Assembly: GCF_014489635.1 (NCBI RefSeq)
Contig: NZ_CP060828.1
Span: 5,060,001-5,124,000, forward strand
DNA length: 64,000 nt
DNA from: Streptomyces roseirectus
GTDB taxonomy: Bacteria > Actinomycetota > Actinomycetes > Streptomycetales > Streptomycetaceae
Direction of reading: 5' to 3'
Shown here: positions 24,371-32,053 of the stretch, piece by piece
How the letters are laid out: each line of letters begins with the position of its first letter
Numbering within the stretch: position 1 is the first letter of the stretch
The notes under the pieces: model-generated
Seen by the model: only the letters and a program-made list of their open reading frames with translations
What the model was told of the DNA's origin: nothing
Database searches by the model: none
Made by a program: the position numbers and the translations under genes

Positions 24371-25291
24371 TCAGTCGGAGATGAGCCCGTCCCGCAGCTG
24401 GGCCAACGTCCGCGTGAGCAACCGCGACACGTGCATCTGCGAGATCCCGACCTCTTCCCCGATCTGCGACTGCGTCATGTTCGCGAAGAACCGAAGCATG
24501 ATGATCCGCCGCTCCCGGGGCGGCAGCTTCGCGAGAAGCGGCTTAAGCGACTCCCGGTACTCGACCCCCTCGAGCGCCGTGTCCTCGTACCCCAGCCGAT
24601 CCGCCAACGACCCTTCGCCACCGTCGTCCTCGGGAGCCGGCGAGTCCAGCGAGGACGCCGTGTACGCGTTCCCGACGGCGAGCCCGTCGACGACGTCCTC
24701 CTCCGACACCCCGAGAATCGCGGCGAGTTCGGGCACGGTCGGCGACCGGTCGAGCTTCTGGGACAGCTCGTCGCTGGCCTTCGTGAGCGCGAGCCGCAGC
24801 TCCTGAAGCCGCCGAGGCACCCGCACCGACCACGACGTGTCCCGGAAGAACCGCTTGATCTCCCCGACGACGGTCGGCATCGCGAACGTCGGGAATTCCA
24901 CGCCCCGTTCGCAGTCGAACCGGTCGATCGCCTTGATCAGCCCGATCGTGCCGACCTGGACGATGTCCTCCATCGGCTCGTTGCGCGACCGGAAACGGGC
25001 CGCCGCGTACCGCACGAGCGGGAGGTTGAGTTCGATGAGCGTGTCACGGACGTACGCGCGCTCGGGGCTGTCCTCGTCGAGCGTGGCGAGCCGCAGGAAC
25101 AGGGAGCGGGACAGGGTGCGGGTGTCGATCGCCTCCGTGGGGGCGGGAAGCGCCGGAGACGGCCCGGTGCTGAGGTCTGCCGGGACGTCGGCCGTGACGT
25201 CGTCGAGCGGGTCCGGCTCGGCGGGCACGGCGGGCGCGGACGCGCTCTTCGCGAGCGTGAGCACCTTCGAGCTGCCCTGGTCTGCGGACAT
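24371..25291 (-). CDS. sigN: RNA polymerase sigma factor, SigB/SigF group (SigN-like)
   Basis: The 306-residue sigma-70 family factor has a Pro/Ala-rich N-terminal extension of about 85 residues. Region 2 follows ([54 protein letters not shown]), then region 3 ([20 protein letters not shown]) and region 4 ([36 protein letters not shown]). It belongs to the stress/development group. It lies directly downstream of a paralogue, the arrangement I associate with sigN-sigF; the symbol rests on that synteny. ATG 25291 follows GGGGGTGGC. Confidence 0.88.
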   Translation of the reverse strand: MSADQGSSKVLTLAKSASAPAVPAEPDPLDDVTADVPADLSTGPSPALPAPTEAIDTRTLSRSLFLRLATLDEDSPERAYVRDTLIELNLPLVRYAAARFRSRNEPMEDIVQVGTIGLIKAIDRFDCERGVEFPTFAMPTVVGEIKRFFRDTSWSVRVPRRLQELRLALTKASDELSQKLDRSPTVPELAAILGVSEEDVVDGLAVGNAYTASSLDSPAPEDDGGEGSLADRLGYEDTALEGVEYRESLKPLLAKLPPRERRIIMLRFFANMTQSQIGEEVGISQMHVSRLLTRTLAQLRDGLISD

Positions 25292-25423
25292 GCCACCCCC
25301 TTTGGGTCGCGGGACGGTCGCGGCTGATGTTCCGGGCGGAACGCCAGCCTTCACCTGAATACCGGAGCCTGAGCCCCGGCAAACGCGCTTCCGGCAGAAT
25401 GTCACATGTCGGCAACACGCTGT

Positions 25424-25445
25424 AGTGACATGTCGACATGTGACT
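25424..25445. promoter_or_regulatory. Near-perfect palindrome upstream of the sigN-like gene
   Basis: The core ACATGTCGACATGT (25428-25441) is a perfect 14-bp palindrome, and with AGTG/GACT flanks the symmetry extends to 22 bp with one mismatched pair. A further TCACATGTCGG lies at 25402-25412. It sits about 135 bp before the leftward start in the gap between the two sigma genes. Candidate operator; the binding protein is unknown. Confidence 0.5.
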
Positions 25446-25576
25446 AACGAAACACCCCTGCACAGACGGGGTCTGACGAGGTCTCAGCCCGAATCGGCCC
25501 CAAAAGCGCCGTAGAACCGATTCGCCCACGACGGTGACATATCGATCGTGCTTACGATTCCCCGAACCCGGGAGCG

Positions 25577-26425
25577 CTATGCCTCGATCCGGTTCGCCGA
25601 CCGCAGCCGCTGGAAGGACCGCGCCAGCAGCCGCGACACGTGCATCTGGGAGACCCCCAGCTCCGCGCTGATCTGCGACTGCGTCAAGTTGCTGTAGTAA
25701 CGCAGCAACAGGATCCGCTGCTCCCGCTCGGGCAGCTGCACGAGCAGGTGGCGGACCAGATCCCGGTGCTCGACGCCGTCCAGCGCGGGATCCTCGTACC
25801 CGATCCGGTCCAGCAGCCCCGGCAGCCCGTCGCCCTCCTGCGCGGCCTCCAGCGACGTCGCGTGGTACGACCGCCCGGCCTCGATGCAGGACAGCACCTC
25901 GTCCTCGCTGATCCGCAGCCGCTCGGCGATCTCGGCGGTCGTGGGCGTCCGCCCGAACGCCGTCGTCAGATCCTCCGTCGCCCCGTTCACCTGCACCCAC
26001 AGCTCGTGCAGCCGGCGCGGCACGTGCACCGTCCGCACGTTGTCCCGGAAGTACCGCTTGATCTCCCCGACGACCGTCGGCATCGCGAACGTCGGGAACT
26101 GCACGCCCCGGTCGGGGTCGAACCGGTCGATCGCGTTGATCAGCCCGATCGTCCCGACCTGGACGACGTCCTCCATCGGCTCGTTGCGGGAGCGGAACCG
26201 CGCGGCGGCGTAGCGCACGAGCGGCAGGTTCGCCTCGATGAGCGCCGTACGCACCCGGCGGTGCTCCGGCGTACCCGGCATGAGGTTCTTGAGCTGCCCG
26301 AAGAGGACGGTAGTCAGAGCCCGGGTATCGGCACCCCGCCGCTGCTTCTCCGAAGGCTCCGGAGGCTCCGAGGGCTCCGGAACCGTTTCCTCAGCTTCTT
26401 GGGGTGGCGCAGTACTGGCCGACAC
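25577..26425 (-). CDS. sigF: Sporulation-type RNA polymerase sigma factor SigF
   Basis: The 282-residue product is a complete SigF-group factor: region 2 ([60 protein letters not shown]), region 3 ([20 protein letters not shown]) and region 4 ([39 protein letters not shown]). In streptomycetes SigF acts late in spore maturation. GTG 26425 is preferred because AGGTGG lies eight bases before it and the start then reads SASTAPPQ; an in-frame GTG at 26437 would sit on that site. The length fits the family. Confidence 0.88.
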   Translation of the reverse strand: MSASTAPPQEAEETVPEPSEPPEPSEKQRRGADTRALTTVLFGQLKNLMPGTPEHRRVRTALIEANLPLVRYAAARFRSRNEPMEDVVQVGTIGLINAIDRFDPDRGVQFPTFAMPTVVGEIKRYFRDNVRTVHVPRRLHELWVQVNGATEDLTTAFGRTPTTAEIAERLRISEDEVLSCIEAGRSYHATSLEAAQEGDGLPGLLDRIGYEDPALDGVEHRDLVRHLLVQLPEREQRILLLRYYSNLTQSQISAELGVSQMHVSRLLARSFQRLRSANRIEA

Positions 26426-26629
26426 GGTCAACGCCACCTCTTCATCCGCCGTTCATCCGTCAAAAGCGGTCATAGCATCACAAGACATCACCACTGTGTG
26501 CAAGCACCGCATAACGCCGTGTTGAGGGGCGAATGGGGGAGTTGAGGCTCAGAACTCGTAGCGGGGTGCTCGGCGTACCGCTTCAGCGCCGCTGCGTCCT
26601 CGTCGGACGCTCCTACGGGCGAGGGGCGG

Positions 26630-26800
26630 CTACTTGGCGCCGTCGGCGAGCCACGTGAAGAAGTCCCCGACCGCCTTCGCCGCGTTGGATATGCCCTCGA
26701 ACCCTAGCTGTACGTAGTCCGCCGCCTTGGCCGGGTCCGTGATGATCACGTACAGCACGAACACGACGAGCACGTAGACGGCGATCTTCTTGGCGTGCAC
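26630..26800 (-). CDS. Small membrane protein
   Basis: This is a 56-residue product: a basic start (HAKKIA), one membrane segment (VYVLVVFVLYVIIT), then an amphipathic stretch (AADYVQLGFEGISNAAKAVG) ending FFTWLADGAK. GTG 26800 lies ten bases after GGGGAGG; GTG 26806 in the same frame has four-base spacing and is the alternative. I recall similar tiny proteins in this genus near sigF. Function unknown. Confidence 0.65.
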   Translation of the reverse strand: MHAKKIAVYVLVVFVLYVIITDPAKAADYVQLGFEGISNAAKAVGDFFTWLADGAK

Positions 26801-26907
26801 CGCCACCGCGCCTCCCCTGCGACTTGAGCCCCCTTGGTTGCCGGGCGAGTGTAGCTTTCACACCGGTCGGATCATCGTATTGAGTGGGTGTGAGTTACAA
26901 ACTCGAA

Positions 26908-26932
26908 GGGCCCCGCCGTATCGGCGAGGCCC
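26908..26932 (-). terminator. Host terminator displaced from tRNA-Ser by the element
   Basis: GGGCCCCGCCG (26908-26918) pairs with CGGCGAGGCCC (26922-26932) except for one position. Without the element, the tRNA-Ser(CGA) 3' end would lie just right of it, so this is the natural terminator of that tRNA, now 14 kb away. Confidence 0.7.
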
Positions 26933-26941
26933 CTCATTCGA

Positions 26942-26996
26942 GCGGTAGCGGAGGGATTTGAACCCTCGGTGACTTGCGCCACACTCGCTTTCGAGG
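26942..26996 (-). repeat. attL, 55-bp core repeat
   Basis: This stretch is identical to 40899-40953. It contains the 3' 54 bases of tRNA-Ser without the 5' part: right of 26996 the sequence departs from the tRNA (TCTGTTCG instead of CGAGCTCC), so it is an attachment-site fragment and not a tRNA gene. Confidence 0.95.
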
Positions 26997-27102
26997 TCTG
27001 TTCGTGCTAGTCAGCCCATGATCCGAGGCCGTTCAGCCCCGTTCATTCCCGTACTCCCGCGCGGTGCGCGGACCGCTGTGAACGACTCCGGACGGGGATG
27101 AA

Positions 27103-27122
27103 TGAGACGGAAACTGAGACGG
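27103..27122 (+). repeat. Left arm-type repeat of the integrase
   Basis: TGAGACGGAAACTGAGACGG, made of two copies of TGAGACGG 12 bp apart, is exactly repeated at 40831-40850 near the right end. It lies 107 bp inside attL. Identical short repeats just inside both ends are what arm-binding domains of tyrosine integrases recognise. Confidence 0.75.
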
Positions 27123-27152
27123 AGACGGGTGCGCTGACCTGCGCGTTAGACC

Positions 27153-27764
27153 TCACGGGTAGGTGTCTCCGATCCGTCCGGCCACACCCTCGCGCCACCT
27201 GTAGTCAGGGTGCACAGTCAAGAGGTCGTCGGGCATGGAGACCTCCCCGGCCGGACGCTGGGCAAGCCACCCCGAGAGCCTGTGGGACGGCGCTTCGGTG
27301 CGGACGTGCTTGAAGCCCAACCGCTGGTAGTAGGCGTGCAGCCCGGTGTTGGTGCGCCACGTATCTATGCGCACCCAGGTGCGCCCCTCCAGTTCGGCTA
27401 GCCGGGACACCCAGTCAATGACCCGGACCCCGAGATGCCGTCCGGAAGCGGCGCGCGAAACGATCAGCTTGTAAAGGTAGAGCGCCGTTTCGGGGCGGTC
27501 GTCGTCAGTCCAGAAGTCCCGGTCGACCGGACCGCGACTCACGGTCGCGAGCGCCTGCCCCTGGTCGTCGACGACGACCCATGCGCGTCCCTCGTCAATG
27601 CTCTTGTGCCACTTGGTGATCGCTCGCTCTCCCGTCTCGGGGTCGCTCCACTGGTCGGTGTCCTTGCCGCGCAACCACGCTTCCGCCTCTGTGCGCAGAG
27701 CCATCAGGGCGGGAACGTCTTCCGCCGCCGCCGGCCGAAGGTACTCAGTCCGTGCTGACTTCAT
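27153..27764 (-). CDS. GNAT-family N-acetyltransferase (AICE)
   Basis: From ATG 27764 the product is 203 residues with a GNAT fold: a leading beta strand YLRPAAAEDVPALMALRTEA, an acetyl-CoA site around SRAASGRHLGVRVIDWVSRL, then VRIDTWRTNTGLHAYYQRLG and FKHVRTEA. Substrate unknown. The start overlaps the 3' end of the GntR gene by 20 bases and has no binding site of its own, so it is translated by coupling. A GntR-GNAT pair is a common accessory in AICEs; it may modify a small molecule or an element protein. Confidence 0.85.
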   Translation of the reverse strand: MKSARTEYLRPAAAEDVPALMALRTEAEAWLRGKDTDQWSDPETGERAITKWHKSIDEGRAWVVVDDQGQALATVSRGPVDRDFWTDDDRPETALYLYKLIVSRAASGRHLGVRVIDWVSRLAELEGRTWVRIDTWRTNTGLHAYYQRLGFKHVRTEAPSHRLSGWLAQRPAGEVSMPDDLLTVHPDYRWREGVAGRIGDTYP

Positions 27765-28521
27765 AGAGGATCTTGTGCCTGTCTCCGGGGAGGATGGTGA
27801 CCATGCAGCGGAGAGGGCGCCCGTCCGCGTCATAGCCCGTTCTGGTGTGCTCTGCGATCGGTGTTGCCGCTGGTAGAGCAAGTAGTTCCGCCTCTTGCCG
27901 GTTGGGCATACGGACTGAGATTTCGTCTCGGTACTTGGCCTGTACGAGCCCGACCGACGCGAGTATGCCGCCGGGTGCCGAGACGTCGCGGGGCTCCATC
28001 AGGGGAGTTCCCGTGACAAGTTCCTGAGGGAAGTATGAGTCGGCCAGAGCGTACGGCCGGTTGTCCACGTAACGGATGCGCTTCCGGGCGACCGCCAAGC
28101 CGTTCTCCGGCAGCGCGAGGCACTCGCGTACGTGGGGCGGGGGTTCCACGATGGACACGGTGATGTCCTGTCGGGGTGTCTTCCCTTCCTCGGCGACGGC
28201 GCTCGCCCACTGGTCGCCGGCCGTTTGGCCCTCAACCGCGTTGGAGTGGCGGCTTCGGCTTTCGAGGGTCGTCCAGTTCCACACCACAGGCGGGTAGTCC
28301 TCGCGGACGTACTTCCCTTGCCCCTGCCCCGTGACGACTAGCCCTTCCTCGATCAGAAGCCGGACACCGGCCCGGATCGTCTCGCGGCTGTAGCCGTACT
28401 GGCTCATCATCTTCGACTCGCTGGGGAGCACCTCACCGCCCCCCAGTTCCCCGGAGAGGATCTGTTCGCGCAGGTCGTAGGCCACTTCCTGGGACTTCGT
28501 CATGCCGCGTCGCATGGGCAT
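27745..28521 (-). CDS. GntR-family regulator with UTRA domain (KorSA-type)
   Basis: The 258-residue product has an N-terminal winged HTH (EVAYDLREQILSGELGGGEV, LPSESKMMSQYGYSRETIRA, GLVVTGQGQGKYV) and a UTRA effector domain (LALPENGLAVARKRIRYVDN, RPYALADSYFPQELV, ISVRMPNRQEAELLALP, HTRTGYDADGRPL). In pSAM2-type elements a GntR protein, KorSA, keeps transfer and replication genes silent; this gene holds the equivalent position, divergent from the transfer operon. AAGGAG lies seven bases before ATG 28521. Confidence 0.88.
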   Translation of the reverse strand: MPMRRGMTKSQEVAYDLREQILSGELGGGEVLPSESKMMSQYGYSRETIRAGVRLLIEEGLVVTGQGQGKYVREDYPPVVWNWTTLESRSRHSNAVEGQTAGDQWASAVAEEGKTPRQDITVSIVEPPPHVRECLALPENGLAVARKRIRYVDNRPYALADSYFPQELVTGTPLMEPRDVSAPGGILASVGLVQAKYRDEISVRMPNRQEAELLALPAATPIAEHTRTGYDADGRPLRCMVTILPGDRHKILYEVSTD

Positions 28522-28540
28522 CGCATCTCTCCTTCTCCAA

Positions 28541-28660
28541 CTCCTCCGTACAAGTTAGACCAGGGGGCTTGACTCTCAAAGCCAACGTCGGGCAATCTCA
28601 TGTCACGGCACTCCTCCAGACAAGTCGGAGGTGGTGTCACGTACGGTTCGCCCGTACGTG
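28541..28660. promoter_or_regulatory. Candidate GntR operators in the divergent control region
   Basis: CTCCTCCGTACAAGT (28541-28555) and CTCCTCCAGACAAGT (28611-28625) are direct repeats 70 bp apart, one next to the GntR start and one further out. An inverted repeat CACGTACGG / CCGTACGTG lies at 28638-28646 and 28652-28660. The region is positioned to control both the leftward regulator and rightward transcription. Confidence 0.5.
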
Positions 28661-29041
28661 TGGTACATCCTCAGTCGCTTTCGGGTGGCTGAGGTGCACG
28701 GCAAGGGGCCCGGGACAGAGCGGGCCGAGGGCGCCCCCGACCCTGGGCATTCGGGAGGGCTTAGACCGAAAGGTCACGTCTCCATACGCCTACAACGAGG
28801 TCATGCCGCGCTACCTGATACGGGCGCAGCACCCTCGAAGGAGACAGAGCAACACCTCATCTCGCCGCCGCGTTCGCGGCGGCCGGTTGCCTCCCTCGCC
28901 CGTCCGGCCCGCGCTTCGGCGCGCTGGCCGTACGGGCGGGGTCGAGGGGAGCCGGACATTCCGACTTCAACGGCGAGCGGCTCCCGGGATGCACCCCGGG
29001 AGCCGCGACAGGCCGTTTCCTGCGTGAGAGGAACCAACCCA
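28661..29041. other. Leader region of the transfer operon, no gene seen
   Basis: About 380 bp without a convincing gene. It contains GCCGCCGCG-TT-CGCGGCGGC at 28864-28883 and a strong hairpin, CGGCTCCCGGG (28978-28988) with CCCGGGAGCCG (28995-29005), just upstream of the first transfer-operon gene. These could be a leader terminator or a structured 5' region. The open frame across it has an unlikely Arg/Pro composition. Confidence 0.45.
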
Positions 29042-29311
29042 ATGAAACCCATCGTGACCGTTGCGGACGCCGTTACGGCGTTCGCGGACTGGATCGAGCC
29101 GACCGCCGCCGAACTGGAGGCGATCGAGCGGGAGATGCCCGTCATCCTCGCGGACGTCGACCTGTTGGACGCGGAGATCATGACCCTGGACCGCACGCCC
29201 ACCGAGCTGGACGTGCGGCGTATCCGCCGGGCCCGGCGCCGGGCGCTGGCCGCTCGGGTCGCGCTGGTGAACAGCACCGCCGGTACGACGCTGCCGGGTG
29301 GTGCGGCATGA
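29042..29311 (+). CDS. DUF6284-type AICE protein
   Basis: The 89-residue product starts MKPIVTVADAVTAF and has the charged helical pattern EPTAAELEAIEREMPVILAD, followed by TELDVRRIRRARRRALAARV. I recall this as the first gene of the transfer/spread operon in many AICEs (DUF6284). It is probably a small helical DNA- or protein-binding factor; no reaction is expected. GAGAGGAAC precedes the ATG and the next gene overlaps by four bases. Confidence 0.75.
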   Translation: MKPIVTVADAVTAFADWIEPTAAELEAIEREMPVILADVDLLDAEIMTLDRTPTELDVRRIRRARRRALAARVALVNSTAGTTLPGGAA

Positions 29312-29763
29312 GCGACAACACGCTGAAGGCTGTTGAGGCCGCGCACGCCGAGGTCAAGGCGGAGATCGCGCGGACGGACACCAAGACGGGGCTGTTGCTG
29401 GCGTTCGTCGGCGCGGTCCTGGCGGGTGTGTGGACGGTCGCCAAGGACATGCCGATGACCGTCCCCGCCTACGTGGTCGGAGGACTCGGCGTCGCGGCGC
29501 TGGTCGCATCGGCGGGGCTGCTACTGCGGTCGGTGCGCCCGAACATCAAGGGCCGTCACGGGTTCCCGCTGTGGGCCACGATGACCGGTCAGGAGATCAC
29601 GACCGCGCTCGCCGCGCGGGACATGGCGGCGGACGTCGCGGGGTTGTCGCGGCTGGCGGTCGTGAAGTTCACGTGCCTGCGCCGCGCGGTCGACCTCACG
29701 TTCCTCGGGTGCGTGCTGCTGGTCGTGGCGGGGGTTCTCGCCGGGGTCGGGGGTGCGCGGTGA
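29308..29763 (+). CDS. PycTM-like (Pycsar effector family) membrane protein
   Basis: The 151-residue product has a helix AVEAAHAEVKAEIARTDTKT leading into a membrane hairpin (GLLLAFVGAVLAGVWTVAKD and VVGGLGVAALVASAGLLLRS), a central soluble loop and a last membrane segment (LTFLGCVLLVVAGVLAGVGG). The R-x-D-x-K-x-G-x-LL start of the first membrane helix is the hallmark of DUF5706/PycTM proteins, whose defence members kill cells by membrane damage when a cyclic nucleotide is present. No cyclase gene lies nearby. In AICEs this gene sits in the spread cluster, so a role in transfer or entry control is equally possible. Confidence 0.7.
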   Translation: MSDNTLKAVEAAHAEVKAEIARTDTKTGLLLAFVGAVLAGVWTVAKDMPMTVPAYVVGGLGVAALVASAGLLLRSVRPNIKGRHGFPLWATMTGQEITTALAARDMAADVAGLSRLAVVKFTCLRRAVDLTFLGCVLLVVAGVLAGVGGAR

Positions 29764-30893
29764 GGGCCCGTACCGAGTTGCCGGCCGTCGGCATGACGGC
29801 CGTGTCGATGGTGCTGACCCTCGCCGTGGTGGTGATGTGGCTGGGTGCAGCGATGCCGTGGCCGGTCGCCCTGGTCGTCGGCGTCGGTATCGACGGCGGT
29901 TGGCTGGCGACCCTCGCCTACGAACGCCGTCTCGCCGCGCAGGGAGACCACAACCGGACCGTGACCGCCGTCGGATGGGGGTTCGGTGTGCTGGCGACCG
30001 GGGTTCTTGTCGCCCACGCCCTGACCGCCGAATCGAGGGTCGGTGCGTGGCTGGCGGTCGCGTGGCTGCCGGTCGCGGCCAAGGCCATGTGGGTCGTGCA
30101 CGGACTGTGGGAGCGCACCGCGCTCACCCCGGCCGCGCTCGATCAGATCCGCTCGATTAGGCAGACGGCCCGCGACGGCGCGGCCGTCGACCGCGCCCGA
30201 CTGCGGGCCGAAGCGGGCACGGAGATCACCCGGCTCGACGCCGTCACGGCGGCCGGCGCGGACATCGCCCGCGTTCAGGAGCGGACCGCGCGGAAGCTGT
30301 CGCGGTCGTGGTCGAAGCTGGAAGCGGCCCGCAGTCGACAGGACACCGGCAGGGCGCTGCACAGCGTCGCGTCGACCGGTGCGGCGTCCTGGGAGCTGCC
30401 GGTGTGGGGTCCGGTCGAGTCGATTCCCGCGCCCGGCGCGAATGCGGAGGAATCTACCGGGACCGTGAGGAAACGGTCTATGGCTGACCTGCGGGAATCG
30501 ACCCCCGGCCCGTCGCCGGTATCGGTAGTGCTGACGCGCCTTCCGGTGCCCGATCCCGTCGCGGTCGACCTCGGGAAGTCGACCCCTCAGCTCAAACCGA
30601 TCGCCCCCGCCCCGATCGATCTGTCCCCGGCGCCGTCGTCGGTGGTGCGGGCGGTCGCGGCGGAGTCGAGTCGGCCCCGGCGGGCGACCGGCCGTGTCCC
30701 CGAATCCGCCCGATCGCCGCGTGCGAAGCGCACGGCCGATGAGTTGCTCGCCGAAGCACGGGCCCTGACGGCCGGCTGGCCGGACGCGCAGATCACCGCT
30801 GAGGGCATCCGCCGGGAACTGCACACTTCCCCGGTGAACGCGCGGCTGCTGCGGGACACGATCCTCGCCGACCGCGCCGCCGGCGCCGCGTGA
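29760..30893 (+). CDS. DUF2637-like spread/transfer membrane protein
   Basis: The 377-residue product starts at GTG 29760, coupled by GTGA. It has three or four membrane segments in the first 115 residues (AVSMVLTLAVVVMWLGAAMP, VALVVGVGIDGGWLATLAYE, GWGFGVLATGVLVAHALTAE, LAVAWLPVAAKAMWVVHGLW). A long charged helical region with ALDQIRSIRQTARDGAAVDR follows. The C-terminal portion is Pro-rich and ends in a small helical domain (KRTADELLAEARALTAGWPD, ITAEGIRRELHTSPVNARLL) that looks like a winged-helix DNA-binding unit. The first part resembles SpdB/DUF2637 proteins of Streptomyces plasmids. Confidence 0.75.
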   Translation: MRARTELPAVGMTAVSMVLTLAVVVMWLGAAMPWPVALVVGVGIDGGWLATLAYERRLAAQGDHNRTVTAVGWGFGVLATGVLVAHALTAESRVGAWLAVAWLPVAAKAMWVVHGLWERTALTPAALDQIRSIRQTARDGAAVDRARLRAEAGTEITRLDAVTAAGADIARVQERTARKLSRSWSKLEAARSRQDTGRALHSVASTGAASWELPVWGPVESIPAPGANAEESTGTVRKRSMADLRESTPGPSPVSVVLTRLPVPDPVAVDLGKSTPQLKPIAPAPIDLSPAPSSVVRAVAAESSRPRRATGRVPESARSPRAKRTADELLAEARALTAGWPDAQITAEGIRRELHTSPVNARLLRDTILADRAAGAA

Positions 30894-31300
30894 ACCGGCG
30901 GTTGACGCTCGCCGACTGCTTCGACCCGTCCGGCGAGCGCTTCGGCATCCCCACCTTTCCCTGGCGCATGGCCCCCGACGGCTACGCCACCCGCCGTCAG
31001 CTCCGCGTGCGCGGACTGCGCCCCGGCGGACAGTGCGTCGCAGGTCAGATCCTGCGCCCGCGCCGCCGACGCGAACCGCTTACCGCGTACCTGTACCGGG
31101 TCGACCTCGCCCGCCCGGTGCGGCCGATGACCCCGGCGAGGTGGGCGGCGCTCGCCAAGGCGAACACGGCCCGCCGCACCTGCCCCGACTGCGGGCGTGA
31201 CGCCGGATACGTCATCCCGCCCACCCTCGGGGCCTGCGTGCCCTGCGCCTTCCCCACCACCCCCGACACCTTCAACTCCCATTCCCTGAGGGGGACTTGA
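30890..31300 (+). CDS. RRQRL-motif zinc-binding AICE protein
   Basis: The 136-residue product carries the family signature YATRRQLRVRGLRPGGQ and a zinc-finger-like pair CPDCGRDAGY...LGACVPC at about residues 103-123. It starts at GTG 30890 overlapping the previous stop by four bases. Proteins of this kind recur in AICE transfer operons; biochemical function is unknown, and the basic motif plus zinc site suggest nucleic-acid binding. Confidence 0.78.
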   Translation: MNRRLTLADCFDPSGERFGIPTFPWRMAPDGYATRRQLRVRGLRPGGQCVAGQILRPRRRREPLTAYLYRVDLARPVRPMTPARWAALAKANTARRTCPDCGRDAGYVIPPTLGACVPCAFPTTPDTFNSHSLRGT

Positions 31301-31303
31301 GTC

Positions 31304-31612
31304 ATGGGCAAGCCCGACACGAAGCAGGTTGACCGTGAGATCCGTGAGGCGATCCGCAAACTGGAAGCGGTCCGCAACGGTGAGATGTGGCCGCTGACCC
31401 GTGAGGAACGCCGTACCGTCGTCACCTCCCTGATCGGTGGCTCGTACCGGGTCCTGCGCGGACGGAGCACCGACCGGGCGGAACAGCGCCTGGAGTCCGT
31501 GTCCAGCGCGGCGGAGATGCGTCTTCAGGGCGAGATCACCGCGTTGCAGATCGAGCGCCGCCGCATCATCACCGAGCACGCGCAGAACAAGAAGAAGTCG
31601 TCGTGGTGGTAG
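31304..31612 (+). CDS. Small charged helical AICE protein
   Basis: The 102-residue product is strongly helical and charged: KQVDREIREAIRKLEAVRNG, MWPLTREERRTVVTSLIGGS, RVLRGRSTDRAEQRLESVSS and a basic tail NKKKSSWW. No domain is recognised. It starts four bases after the previous stop and its end overlaps the next gene by ten bases, so it belongs to the spread operon. Confidence 0.68.
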   Translation: MGKPDTKQVDREIREAIRKLEAVRNGEMWPLTREERRTVVTSLIGGSYRVLRGRSTDRAEQRLESVSSAAEMRLQGEITALQIERRRIITEHAQNKKKSSWW

Positions 31613-31923
31613 CCGACCCCGCCCCCGCCGGGCGGTGCGGTGCCGCGCACCCCGAGGACCCCACCGCGTGTGTGGGGCTGGTCGCGGTGAGGGTGTCCGA
31701 CGCGACCGGGGTGGGTGTCGAGGGGTGCGAGCATCACGCCGCCCGGATGCTGGCCTCCCTCGATGGCGCCCGCGTCACCCCGCTCCCCGACGGGCCCGAG
31801 GGTGCGGCCGTCCGCGTCTTCACCGCCGCCGACCGCACACGCCCGTTCTGCTGGGTCGACGGCCCGCGCACCGGCCCGGCTCAGCTCAGCCGTGCCGAGA
31901 ACCGCGAACGGGACGGGCACTGA
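31603..31923 (+). CDS. Small AICE protein with Cys/His pairs
   Basis: The 106-residue product starts at GTG 31603 inside the preceding gene. Cys and His residues are spaced in pairs (GRCGAAHPEDPTACVGL and VEGCEHHAARML), and the rest is a mixed strand/helix sequence ending SRAENRERDGH. A zinc site is possible. The overlap and operon position support expression; function unknown. Confidence 0.62.
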   Translation: MVVADPAPAGRCGAAHPEDPTACVGLVAVRVSDATGVGVEGCEHHAARMLASLDGARVTPLPDGPEGAAVRVFTAADRTRPFCWVDGPRTGPAQLSRAENRERDGH

Positions 31924-32053
31924 CCCCGTCCCGCAGCTCGCGCCCGCGCCCCGCCCGTGCCATGTCCGGGCGGGGTCGCCGGGCTGCTTCCTTCCCCTGT
32001 CTTCCCGTGCCCCTCCGGGCCTGGTTCCGGGGGGAGTTGAGGAGTTCCTCCGC

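Noticed and set aside
26942..26996. A second tRNA-Ser gene
   Set aside because: Only the 3' 54 bases are present; the 5' acceptor strand and D-arm are missing, so it is attL.
28864..28883. Intrinsic terminator or integron-like attC in the AICE leader
   Set aside because: The stem has only a two-base apparent loop, no T-run and no attC signature; it is recorded only as a structured leader.
28569..29027. 152-codon frame upstream of the AICE transfer operon
   Set aside because: Composition is dominated by Arg, Pro and Ser; it crosses the control region and hairpins, has no binding site and shows no codon periodicity.
29308..29763. Complete Pycsar defence system
   Set aside because: No pyrimidine or adenylate cyclase gene lies in or near the AICE; only an effector-family-like membrane protein is present.
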